Positions 1 to 6,020 of a DNA stretch of 9,723 bases are shown here, in pieces (positions within the stretch are counted from its first letter, which is position 1; the number at the start of each line of letters is the position of its first letter). The DNA comes from Selenomonadales bacterium. GTDB lineage: Bacteria; Bacillota; Negativicutes; RGIG982. Made by a program: the position numbers and the translations under genes. Location: positions 1 to 9,723 of the forward strand of contig JAFPBC010000229.1 of the NCBI GenBank assembly GCA_017390595.1. Reading direction: 5' to 3'. Under the pieces are notes generated by a model that was given only the letters and a program-made list of their open reading frames with translations, was not told where the DNA came from and searched no databases.

Positions 1-618
1 GAAAAAGAAAAAACGCCGTGGGGCAAATTCTTCAAATCGGGTCAGTTCTGGGCAGTTGGTCTTCAGTACTTCTTTACAGACTATGTCATGTTCGTATACC
101 TTGCATGGCTCCCGCTTTACTTGATGGAAGCACAAGGCTTCAGCTTGAAGAGCATGGGTATTGCGGCAGCGCTCCCGTGGCTTGCTCTCTGCTTGATGAC
201 GTTCGCAACGGGCGGTATCAGTGACCGTTTGATCCAGAAAGGCATGTCGAAAAATATTGCAAGAACAATGTTCGGTGTAATCGGTCTCGCGATCTGTTGC
301 GTAACTCTCTACTTGGGTGCTGTTTCGACAAATCAGATCATGACAGTCGTATGGCTCACGATCTCGCTCGGTTCGCTCGGTTTCTTGTTCACGACTTCGT
401 GGGCAGTATGTGCCGATATCGGCGGCAAACACGTTGGCGCGGTATCCGGTTGGATGAACTTCTGCGGTAACATCGGTGGCGTATTGGCTCCGATCGTAAC
501 GGCTTACATCGCAACGACGTATGGTTGGCAGTCCGCTATCGTTGCAACGGCTGCAATGACAGTGCTTGGTATCATCGCTTGGTTCTTTGTAAAACCTGAT
601 AAAGCGATCTGTGAATAA
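1..618 (+). CDS. MFS transporter, anion:cation symporter-like, C-terminal half (5' truncated)
   Basis: The frame is open from base 1 and encodes 205 residues before TAA, so the N-terminal half and the start lie outside the window. About six hydrophobic membrane segments can be read, matching TM7-TM12 of a 12-TM major facilitator. A loop reading GGISDRLIQKG (about residues 71-81) fits the cytoplasmic MFS motif after TM8. The segment around 'SGWMNFCGNIGGVLAPI' (about residues 147-163) resembles the TM11 region of the anion:cation symporter family (hexuronate, glucarate and phthalate permeases). Substrate cannot be told from this half; an organic acid is a family-based guess. A strong terminator follows 9 bases after the stop, so this is the last gene of its transcript and unrelated to the genes downstream. 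Confidence 0.85.
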   Translation, partial: EKEKTPWGKFFKSGQFWAVGLQYFFTDYVMFVYLAWLPLYLMEAQGFSLKSMGIAAALPWLALCLMTFATGGISDRLIQKGMSKNIARTMFGVIGLAICCVTLYLGAVSTNQIMTVVWLTISLGSLGFLFTTSWAVCADIGGKHVGAVSGWMNFCGNIGGVLAPIVTAYIATTYGWQSAIVATAAMTVLGIIAWFFVKPDKAICE

Positions 619-627
619 AAAATAATG

Positions 628-665
628 AAAAGAGTAGATCCGAAAAGGATTTACTCTTTTTTTTT
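628..665 (+). terminator. Rho-independent terminator after the MFS gene
   Basis: A 14-bp stem (628-641 with 647-660, one G-U pair) closes a 5-base A-rich loop. It runs directly into a T tract at 657-665. It ends the transcript of the transporter gene. Confidence 0.9.
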
Positions 666-713
666 CTAATTATTTATAGAAAGGATCGCTGTGGAAACGG
701 TAGGTGAGATGCG

Positions 714-1523
714 ATGAATGTTGTTAGAAATATATCCGTTATCATGATAGGGACTATGTTTGCGCTGGGGGTCGGGTGCCGGACGGTAACGGCTGAGGAA
801 GTCTGCTTAGAGAAAAATACACATTTTTATTTGCAAGGGCATACGGTCGGCGAAGAGGTCGAGTTTCGCAAGGAAACGGTCGTTGTACTCAATGATATCG
901 GTGAAGTTGCCGAAGGTATCTTGAATGAGGAAGCGTATCTTCGTCCTGTCGGTTGGCAGTCTATCATTCAAGATTACAGTTATGCGGCAGCTTATATCGA
1001 TGCACGACCATTTTTTCCGCGTATGGCAAGCACAGGACACCAAGCGGTGATGATGACGTTCGGGCATCTTCCGTATAAAGAAAAGACTAAGATCGTGCTT
1101 GATGAAGATGGATATGTGCTTAGCGGTACTGTAAAAGATGATGTGACGATCGCGCTCGTTGAGGAGCGGTATGGTTTTGTGACACTGAAAGGTGATAATG
1201 AACTTGTGTTTTATCCCGATGGTAAGTTGAAGTCGGGCGTGCTCAAGGAGGATACGAATCTTCGACCTGTCGGTTGGCGAAAGCGTCTTACGCCGGATAC
1301 AAGCAGTGCGGGCTATGTGATGTTCCGTGCGGGCGAGGATGTTGTTTTTGATGAAAACGGAGAAGTCATTGTCGGGACGATCAAAGAGGCGTTGCCGACA
1401 TTGACGGATAAAGACGGTAAGATGTATTTGGCAGGAACGAAGTTGTCGTTTACTGCAGACGGCGTGACAGAGATGGCAAAAGCAGTCGATATACCAAAAC
1501 CGTTGAAGATGGGGTTTGAATAG
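714..1523 (+). CDS. Exported repeat protein of unknown function
   Basis: I do not recognise the family. The 269-residue product starts at ATG 714, preceded by AGGTGAG (702-708) at 5-base spacing. Residues 1-27 look like a Sec signal peptide: a charged start (R5), a hydrophobic core (7-21), and a possible signal peptidase I site V-T-A before E28. C22 sits in L-G-V-G-C, a poor lipobox, so a lipoprotein is possible but not favoured. The mature part is built from about five degenerate repeats of roughly 25 residues (near 54-81, 124-148, 162-188, 208-230 and a partial one at 242-257). Each reads as a beta strand, then D/E-x-G, then G-(T/V/I)-(V/L/I)-K-(E/D). LRPVGW appears twice, at 76-81 and 183-188. 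This suggests a repeated beta-hairpin fold outside the membrane. The stop TAG directly abuts the cbiK ATG, so the two are translationally coupled and probably co-transcribed; a role near metal or tetrapyrrole handling is inference only. Confidence 0.8.
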   Translation: MNVVRNISVIMIGTMFALGVGCRTVTAEEVCLEKNTHFYLQGHTVGEEVEFRKETVVVLNDIGEVAEGILNEEAYLRPVGWQSIIQDYSYAAAYIDARPFFPRMASTGHQAVMMTFGHLPYKEKTKIVLDEDGYVLSGTVKDDVTIALVEERYGFVTLKGDNELVFYPDGKLKSGVLKEDTNLRPVGWRKRLTPDTSSAGYVMFRAGEDVVFDENGEVIVGTIKEALPTLTDKDGKMYLAGTKLSFTADGVTEMAKAVDIPKPLKMGFE

Positions 1524-2345
1524 ATGAATGAGAAATTGATGAAAGAAAAACGGGCGATCATCGTCGTCAGTTTTGGTACGACATATATCGACGCGCTCAA
1601 AGCGTGCATTGAGCCGATCGAACGGGAAATTGCAGGAGCATTTGATTCGTATACGGTGTATCGTGCGTTCACTTCGGTCTTTGTGCGAAAACGATTGGCA
1701 GAGTACGGTATCATGGCAGACGGTCTGCCTGAGGTGCTTGAAACGCTCAAACAAGATGGGTATACAGACGTTATCATCTTGCCGACGCATATCATTGAAG
1801 GGGAAGAATATCGAAATAAGGTCGCATCGGTTGCGGAGGGATATCGCTCGCAGTTTGCGCGGCTTGTCGTTGGCAGACCTCTTCTTTCATGCTGTGATGA
1901 AAAAAACTGTTCGATCGATCATCGTGATATCGCGGAGGCTCTTCGCTCGCAATTTCCGCCGCTTGGTGAAGATGAGATCATTGTCTTGATGGGACACGGT
2001 TCTAAGTGTGCGCAGGGCTCGGTATATTCTTGTCTGCAAGAAGCGTTTGACGCGTGTGGACTTCGTGTGGTCATAGGTGTGATGGAAGAGGGCGATGCTT
2101 TGTCGTTTGCGTATGTTGCGAAACGTATTCAGGGGAACGGCGATATAAAAAAAGTATGTCTTGTACCGTTTTTGTTGGTGGCAGGCTGTCATGTAGAAAA
2201 AGATATGACAGGCGATGGGTCTTGGCAGATACAATTGCAAGAAGCAGGGTATCAGGTTAGATCGTATCTGCATGGATTGGGCGAGAATGAAGCTGTCCGC
2301 GCGCTGTTTGTCAAACGTGTTCGAGATATGATATCTTCCAAATAA
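1524..2345 (+). CDS. cbiK: Sirohydrochlorin cobaltochelatase (anaerobic type)
   Basis: The enzyme inserts Co2+ (in some hosts Fe2+) into sirohydrochlorin, without ATP, in the anaerobic cobalamin or siroheme pathway. The 273 residues are close to the usual length of about 260-265. Family hallmarks are visible: VSFGTTY (15-21), THIIEGEEY (88-96, with catalytic-type E92), MGHGS (156-160, with H158) and AGCHVEKDMTGD (220-231, with H223). The two histidines and the glutamate match the metal ligands and catalytic residues known in CbiK. The residue before H223 is Cys where I expect Asp in many homologues, and there is a small Cys cluster C123-C124-x4-C129. ATG 1524 directly abuts the upstream stop; GATGGGG at 1508-1514 may serve as a ribosome site, and M6 at 1539 is an alternative start. 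There is no signal peptide, so the protein should be cytoplasmic. Confidence 0.92.
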   Translation: MNEKLMKEKRAIIVVSFGTTYIDALKACIEPIEREIAGAFDSYTVYRAFTSVFVRKRLAEYGIMADGLPEVLETLKQDGYTDVIILPTHIIEGEEYRNKVASVAEGYRSQFARLVVGRPLLSCCDEKNCSIDHRDIAEALRSQFPPLGEDEIIVLMGHGSKCAQGSVYSCLQEAFDACGLRVVIGVMEEGDALSFAYVAKRIQGNGDIKKVCLVPFLLVAGCHVEKDMTGDGSWQIQLQEAGYQVRSYLHGLGENEAVRALFVKRVRDMISSK

Positions 2346-2352
2346 GAATGAG

Positions 2353-2386
2353 AGCTTCGATACGAAAGCAGTATCGAGGCTTTTTT
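2353..2386 (+). terminator. Rho-independent terminator after cbiK
   Basis: An 11-bp stem (2353-2363 with 2371-2381, one G-U pair) closes a 7-base loop and is followed by a T run (2381-2386). It separates the cbiK unit from the feo operon. Confidence 0.88.
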
Positions 2387-2451
2387 ATTTACCCGAGAGC
2401 AAGGCGCAAGGGGGGCAAAGCGTGCATAGTAATAGATAGGAGGCGAGTGGC

Positions 2452-2658
2452 ATGACGAATCGAGAATTGGAGGATGCGCTCGCTGTATTGGAATTCGTTA
2501 GCTCGGTGCTTGCACTGCAGCTGCTCTTTCAGTCGCGCATGGGTTCGGAGAGTGAGGAGCTGCTTGAGGACGATGGGCGCGGAGAGTGCGGTTTGGAAGA
2601 ACGGATATCATTTATGGAAGAACGGTTGTGTCGGTTGGAACGGCATTTGGGCTTGTAA
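2452..2658 (+). CDS. Small protein of unknown function heading the feo operon
   Basis: I do not recognise this 68-residue protein. It is supported by a perfect AGGAGG (2438-2443) placed 8 bases before ATG 2452, and by its position 50 bases before feoA on the same strand. Residues about 10-28 form a hydrophobic helix (AVLEFVSSVLALQLLFQ) that could insert in or lie on the membrane. Residues 31-44 are acidic and probably disordered. Residues 48-68 form a charged amphipathic helix with heptad-like leucines (LEERISFMEERLCRLERHL), a likely short coiled coil. Single cysteines lie at 46 and 60. It is not like FeoC, which is a winged-helix protein, nor like the very short Cys-rich Feo-associated proteins. 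An accessory or assembly role for the split FeoB is an inference from position only. Confidence 0.75.
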   Translation: MTNRELEDALAVLEFVSSVLALQLLFQSRMGSESEELLEDDGRGECGLEERISFMEERLCRLERHLGL

Positions 2659-2708
2659 TGGGTGCGGTAGGGATCGTTTGGTAAGACGATGATAAGGAGG
2701 GATAGCTT

Positions 2709-2942
2709 GTGCAAGTGATACCGATCGCTCGGATGGCGGTGGGGGAAGAGGGAACGGTGCATTCTGTCCGAGCAAGTGGTTTTTTGCGTGAGCGGTTGTT
2801 GGATCTGGGGGTAGTCGCAGGGACACATATCCGCTGTGAACGGTTCGGTCCGTCGAATGCATCGAGCATTTATGAAGTGCGTTCGACTCGGCTTGTGATC
2901 CGTCATAGTGATGGCGCTTATGTGTTGGCTCAGGTCGATTGA
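2709..2942 (+). CDS. feoA: Ferrous iron transport protein A (SH3-like)
   Basis: The 77-residue product matches the FeoA length and pattern: an opening PIARMAVGEEGTVHSV, then FLRERLLDLGVVAGTHIRCERFGP, then a strand and a closing VIRHSDGAYVLAQVD. These are the conserved elements of the FeoA SH3-like fold: the 'L..LG...G' turn and the terminal 'A..I/V'-type strand. FeoA is a small cytoplasmic partner that is thought to modulate FeoB. The start is GTG 2709 with AAGGAGG (2694-2700) at 8-base spacing; no in-frame ATG fits better. The FeoB GTPase gene begins 16 bases after the stop, so the two are one transcript. Confidence 0.93.
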   Translation: MQVIPIARMAVGEEGTVHSVRASGFLRERLLDLGVVAGTHIRCERFGPSNASSIYEVRSTRLVIRHSDGAYVLAQVD

Positions 2943-2958
2943 ATGGTGGGGTGAGTGT

Positions 2959-3723
2959 GTGGCAGGGGAAGATATTTGTCGGCGATATTTGAAAGATGCG
3001 TTTGATATCACGCCGAATGAAGGCGAATTTATTGTGGCGCTTGCGGGCAATCCGAACGTGGGAAAAAGCACGATATTCAATGCTTTGACAGGCATGGATC
3101 AACATACGGGCAACTGGGCAGGCAAGACTGTTGTCGGAGCGGTAGGGCGGTTCGAGTGGATTGGCGTGCGGTTTATTCTCGTTGATCTGCCGGGAACGTA
3201 TTCGCTTGGCACTCGTCGCGCAGAAGAAGCTGCGGCGCGGGATTTTATCTGTTTTGCCAAACCTGATGCTGTTATTGTCGTTGTCGATGCGTCGCGTTTA
3301 GAACGAAATCTGTTCTTGGTGCTGCAGGTGTTGGAAATTACAAAACGTGTGGTAGTTTGTGTGAATTTGATGGATGAAGCAAAAGAAAACGGTGTGATGA
3401 TAGACCTTCTTCGTCTTGAAGATATTTTACGAGTGTCGGTCGTTGGAACAACGGCGAAACGGCAAGAGGGGATATATGAGCTGCGCAATGTACTGTTGCG
3501 TACTTGCCAAACCGATGATATTCGTACACCGCGCAGAAGTCGATATTCGGCTGTCATCGAAGAGGCGGTAAACGACCTCCTGCCATACATAAAGCGGGCG
3601 GTAGGAGAGACGGTCGATGCGCGGTGGCTTACGATGCGTAGATTGGAAGGTGATACGGAATGTCTGCGCCGAGTAAGAGAAATGCTCTCTGCCCAAAAGG
3701 AAGGTGGACAATGTGAGTTGTGA
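2959..3723 (+). CDS. feoB: FeoB GTPase domain as a separate protein (split FeoB, N-terminal part)
   Basis: This encodes the cytosolic G domain plus helical domain of the Fe2+ transporter FeoB, 254 residues from GTG 2959. GGTGGGGTGAG (2945-2955) lies just before that start; a longer open frame upstream overlaps feoA and is unlikely. GTPase motifs are complete: G1 GNPNVGKS (30-37), G2 region TGNWAGKTV (50-58), G3 DLPGTYS (76-82), G4 NLMD (136-139) and a G5-like SVVGTTA (160-166). The helical part runs to WLTMRRLEGD (223-232), the point where one-piece FeoB continues towards the membrane domain. Here the frame stops at TGA 3721-3723, and the rest of FeoB continues in another frame from GTG 3713. 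The G2 segment is NWAGKTV rather than the classical NWPGVTVE, as in clostridial-type proteins. Its function probably depends on association with the next gene product. Confidence 0.9.
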   Translation: MAGEDICRRYLKDAFDITPNEGEFIVALAGNPNVGKSTIFNALTGMDQHTGNWAGKTVVGAVGRFEWIGVRFILVDLPGTYSLGTRRAEEAAARDFICFAKPDAVIVVVDASRLERNLFLVLQVLEITKRVVVCVNLMDEAKENGVMIDLLRLEDILRVSVVGTTAKRQEGIYELRNVLLRTCQTDDIRTPRRSRYSAVIEEAVNDLLPYIKRAVGETVDARWLTMRRLEGDTECLRRVREMLSAQKEGGQCEL

Positions 3724-5113
3724 GCGGGAAGAAGTGTTTCGTGAAATAGATGTGATGGCAAGGCGTATCCAAGAGAAAAGTAAGGTGGATATCCGAGAAC
3801 AGATGATCGGCGACTTGTATCGAGATGCCGAAGAGATAGCAGGTGCTGTCGTTACGGTCGAGGTCGATAAGGAGCATTCTATAGAGAAGCGGATCGACGA
3901 TATGGTGTTATCACGCAGATTCGGATATCCGCTGATGATACTCTTGTTGGGGACTGTATTTTGGCTGACGATCATTGGAGCGAACATCCCGTCAGCATGG
4001 CTCGGTGAGATACTGTTTGAGATGGTAGCCGCTATCGACAAAGGACTCGTATGGCTGGGGACTACACAGTGGCTGCATCATATGGTCGTCTATGGGATAC
4101 TGCAATGCTTGGCGTGGGTCGTGGCAGTTATGCTTCCGCCGATGGCGATTTTTTTTACGCTGTTTACCTTGCTTGAAGAATGGGGATATCTGCCCCGTGT
4201 TGCTTTGAGTCTCGATCATCTGTTTTATCGCTGTCGAGCGTGTGGGAAACAGGCACTCACGATGTGTATGGGATTCGGATGCAATGCGGCAGGTGTCGTA
4301 TCTTGTCGTATCATTGATTCGCCGCGTGAACGGATACTTGCGATGGTAACGAATGCATTCGTGCCATGTAACGGGAGATTTCCGACACTGCTTTTATTGG
4401 CAACACTTATCGTCGGTGGAATGAATGGGGCGGGCGGTAGTGATATTCTCGTTACGGCTGTCATAACGGGGATCGTGCTTATGGGAGTGGCGGCGACCTT
4501 CCTAGTATCGAGAGCATTGGCGGACACGATGCTCAAAGGCGAGCCGTCTACGATGATACTGGAGCTGCCTCCGTATCGTATGCCGCAGCTTCGGTCGGTG
4601 CTTTATCGCTCACTTTGGGAACGAACAAGGATCGTCTTGTTGCGTGCCGTATGTGTGGCTGCGCCTGCGGGCGTTGTTATCTGGCTGTTGGCACAGACTA
4701 CCGTAGGCGATATCAGTTTGCTGACCATGTTGGCAGATATCCTAGATCCGTTCGCACGCGAATTGGGGCTTGACGGTGCGATACTGTTGGCATTTATCTT
4801 AGGCATCCCAGCCAATGAGATCGTTTTGCCTATCTTGTTGATGATATATTTGGCAACGGGACAGATGACCGAAGTCGAGAGCGTGAGAGAAATAGGTCAT
4901 ATCTTTTCGGCACAAGGATGGGATATCCTCACGCTTATCAATGTAAGCATCTTCTGCCTGTTCCATTGGCCATGTGCTACGACGCTTTTGTCAGTCTATC
5001 AAGAATCACGCAGTATCAAGTGGACACTCGTTGCGTTCTTATTACCGACGATCATCGGAATGGGGATATGCTTTTTGACGGCACAAGGAGCAAAACTGTT
5101 TATTGCAACATAA
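3713..5113 (+). CDS. feoB: FeoB membrane (permease) domain as a separate protein (split FeoB, C-terminal part)
   Basis: A 466-residue protein carrying the transmembrane Gate/FeoB_C part of the Fe2+ transporter. Residues about 1-60 are charged helices that finish the helical linker normally found after the FeoB G domain. About eight to ten hydrophobic segments follow from about residue 70. Pore-type motifs are seen: GFGCNAAG (187-194), C198 in SCRIIDSPRER, PCNGRFP (218-224), GIPANE (364-369) and HWPCATT (418-424). Classical FeoB has GFGCNVPA and PCGARLP at these places; the form here fits a Firmicute variant. GTG 3713 is chosen because AAGGTGG (3701-3707) lies 5 bases upstream. GTG 3704 is the alternative, but its ribosome site would be too close. 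The start overlaps the end of the GTPase gene by 11 bases, so translation is probably coupled. Confidence 0.9.
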   Translation: MSCEREEVFREIDVMARRIQEKSKVDIREQMIGDLYRDAEEIAGAVVTVEVDKEHSIEKRIDDMVLSRRFGYPLMILLLGTVFWLTIIGANIPSAWLGEILFEMVAAIDKGLVWLGTTQWLHHMVVYGILQCLAWVVAVMLPPMAIFFTLFTLLEEWGYLPRVALSLDHLFYRCRACGKQALTMCMGFGCNAAGVVSCRIIDSPRERILAMVTNAFVPCNGRFPTLLLLATLIVGGMNGAGGSDILVTAVITGIVLMGVAATFLVSRALADTMLKGEPSTMILELPPYRMPQLRSVLYRSLWERTRIVLLRAVCVAAPAGVVIWLLAQTTVGDISLLTMLADILDPFARELGLDGAILLAFILGIPANEIVLPILLMIYLATGQMTEVESVREIGHIFSAQGWDILTLINVSIFCLFHWPCATTLLSVYQESRSIKWTLVAFLLPTIIGMGICFLTAQGAKLFIAT

Positions 5114-5145
5114 AAGGAGCGAAAAAACGCTTCTTTTTTCTTTTT
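5112..5145 (+). terminator. Rho-independent terminator after the feo operon
   Basis: A 10-bp stem (5112-5121 with 5128-5137, one G-U pair) closes an A6 loop. It is followed by T-rich sequence (5134-5145). The left arm begins inside the stop codon of the FeoB membrane gene. Confidence 0.85.
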
Positions 5146-5179
5146 GCGGAAGAAAAAGCATAGGGAAAAGGAATAAATA

Positions 5180-5209
5180 TTGACAGAAAAGCATCGTATT
5201 TGTTATTAT
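5180..5209 (+). promoter_or_regulatory. Sigma-A type promoter of the purE leader
   Basis: A perfect -35 TTGACA (5180-5185) and a -10 TATTAT (5204-5209, five of six consensus bases) are separated by 18 bases. The expected transcript start is near 5216. Two exact TATAAT hexamers also occur, at 5207-5212 and 5250-5255. The first overlaps this -10 but would need a 21-base spacer; the second lacks a recognisable -35 and might be a second, weaker promoter. The promoter is about 205 bases before the purE start, leaving a long untranslated leader. Confidence 0.8.
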
Positions 5210-5215
5210 AATTAA

Positions 5216-5421
5216 GTGATGAATAAAAATTTTTGTGTAGAAATTTGTTTATAATGAAATAGAATGAAGGGGGCGGCTCGTGTCAACCTGTGCCAAAAAT
5301 CTCGATAGAAGATCATTTTTGGGATGGATACGTGCGGTCTTTTTTTGTTTTTACAAGAGAGAATATGTGATGGTTCATTGTGGACAAAGTTGTATATGAA
5401 TCTGAATGGAGGAAGAAAAGC
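5216..5421 (+). promoter_or_regulatory. Structured 5' leader of purE with an internal terminator-like element
   Basis: No coding region fits in this stretch. An imperfect 13-position stem pairs GGCGGCTCGTGTC (5272-5284) with GATACGTGCGGTC (5327-5339): 11 pairs, including two G-U pairs, and two mismatches. Seven T bases (5340-5346) follow immediately. Inside it sits an 8-bp hairpin, CCAAAAAT (5293-5300) with ATTTTTGG (5315-5322). An alternative short stem can form between GGC (5275-5277) and GCC (5292-5294), which competes with both. After the T run a 7-bp hairpin (5372-5378 with 5396-5402) precedes the purE ribosome site GGAGGAAG (5408-5415). This reads as an attenuator or riboswitch expression platform, or as a small RNA ending at the T run. 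I could not match it to purine, ZTP, PRPP/ppGpp or T-box signatures from memory. Confidence 0.5.
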
Positions 5422-5910
5422 ATGAAAGTTGCAATTATCATGGGTAGTGATTCCGATTGGCCGATCTTAAAACCGGCAGTGAAAATGCTTGCGGACTTCG
5501 GTATTGAATCGGAAGTATTGGTCGCTTCGGCACACCGTACGCCGGAACGATTGCATTCGTTTGTATCGGAAGCACCCGATCGTGGTGTAAGAGTATTTTT
5601 GGCAGCGGCAGGCGCGGCAGCACATTTGGGTGGTGTCATCGCCAGCTTGACGACACTTCCTGTTATCGGCATTCCGATCAACTGTACACCACTCGGCGGT
5701 ATGGATGCACTTCTCAGTATCGCACAGATGCCGTCCGGTATTCCTGTCGCTACGATGGCGATCAACGGCGCGAAAAATGCGGCTATCTTTGCTGCACAGA
5801 TCATTGGTGTCAGTGATGAAGCAGTTGCCGCAAAATTAAAAGAACATCGTGTGCAGATGGCTGCGGAAGTCGAAGCAAAAGCCGCTCGCGTGGCAGCAGA
5901 CCTTGATTAA
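5422..5910 (+). CDS. purE: 5-(carboxyamino)imidazole ribonucleotide mutase (PurE)
   Basis: PurE moves the carboxyl group of N5-CAIR to give CAIR in de novo purine synthesis (class I); class II enzymes carboxylate AIR directly. The 162-residue length is typical. The phosphate-binding start MGSDSDWP (7-14) and SAHRTP (36-41, with the conserved catalytic-type H38) point to class I. The next conserved loop reads AAAGAAAHLGG (61-71), where class I enzymes such as E. coli have GAGGAAHLPG; the Pro-to-Gly change is unusual to my eye. The C-terminal part has AQMPSGIPVATMAI and a closing alanine-rich helix. ATG 5422 is favoured because GGAGGAAG (5408-5415) stands 6 bases before it; an upstream in-frame TTG at 5380 lies in the leader and would add residues the family lacks. 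No purK lies beside it. Confidence 0.95.
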   Translation: MKVAIIMGSDSDWPILKPAVKMLADFGIESEVLVASAHRTPERLHSFVSEAPDRGVRVFLAAAGAAAHLGGVIASLTTLPVIGIPINCTPLGGMDALLSIAQMPSGIPVATMAINGAKNAAIFAAQIIGVSDEAVAAKLKEHRVQMAAEVEAKAARVAADLD

Positions 5911-5943
5911 ATAAAACAGTATGTAATGTAAAAACAAAAAATA

Positions 5944-5988
5944 GCAAGCGAGGGAAGCGAAAATCAATCTCTCGCTTTGTGCTTTTTT
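5944..5988 (+). terminator. Hairpin terminator between purE and purM
   Basis: A 9-bp stem (5946-5954 with 5969-5977, one G-U pair) closes a 14-base loop. Three more pairs (5943-5945 with 5981-5983) form beyond a TGT bulge. A T6 run (5983-5988) follows. It lies in the 110-base gap between purE and purM, so it may end a short purE transcript or act as a partial terminator within the operon. I see no convincing separate promoter for purM. Confidence 0.75.
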
Positions 5989-6020
5989 CAAAGAAAGATG
6001 AAATTGTAGGGGGATTTGTG

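Noticed and set aside
807..1790. Minus-strand open frame of 327 codons across the repeat protein and cbiK
   Set aside because: The translation is rich in Cys, His and Arg with no recognisable motifs, and it overlaps two + strand genes with ribosome sites and, for cbiK, clear family residues.
2387..2451. Fur box or clear promoter before the feo operon
   Set aside because: I found neither a Fur-type palindrome nor a -35/-10 pair with acceptable spacing; only the purine-rich stretch and the ribosome site are visible.
3690..3725. feoB as a frameshifted pseudogene
   Set aside because: Both halves keep every key motif, no sequence is lost at the junction, and the second half has a well-placed ribosome site and start codon. 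A sequencing error cannot be fully excluded from one sequence.
5219..5254. Possible 11-codon leader peptide just after the predicted purE transcript start
   Set aside because: The ATG lies only a few bases after the expected transcript start and has no ribosome site; the codons show no regulatory pattern such as runs of one amino acid.
5321..5346. T-box-like sequence (GGGATGGATACGTGCGG) before the T run
   Set aside because: It only loosely resembles the conserved T-box core, the bases pair better with 5272-5284 in the local stem, and I see no specifier stem; a covariance search would settle it.
5271..5346. ZTP (pfl) riboswitch in the purE leader
   Set aside because: The CGTGTCAAC segment is suggestive, but the conserved 3' CCTGGGC/CCGGGC-type element is missing before the T run.
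5380..5421. Longer purE start at TTG 5380
   Set aside because: The added residues are not part of PurE, the region is in the structured leader, and ATG 5422 has a strong ribosome site at the right distance.
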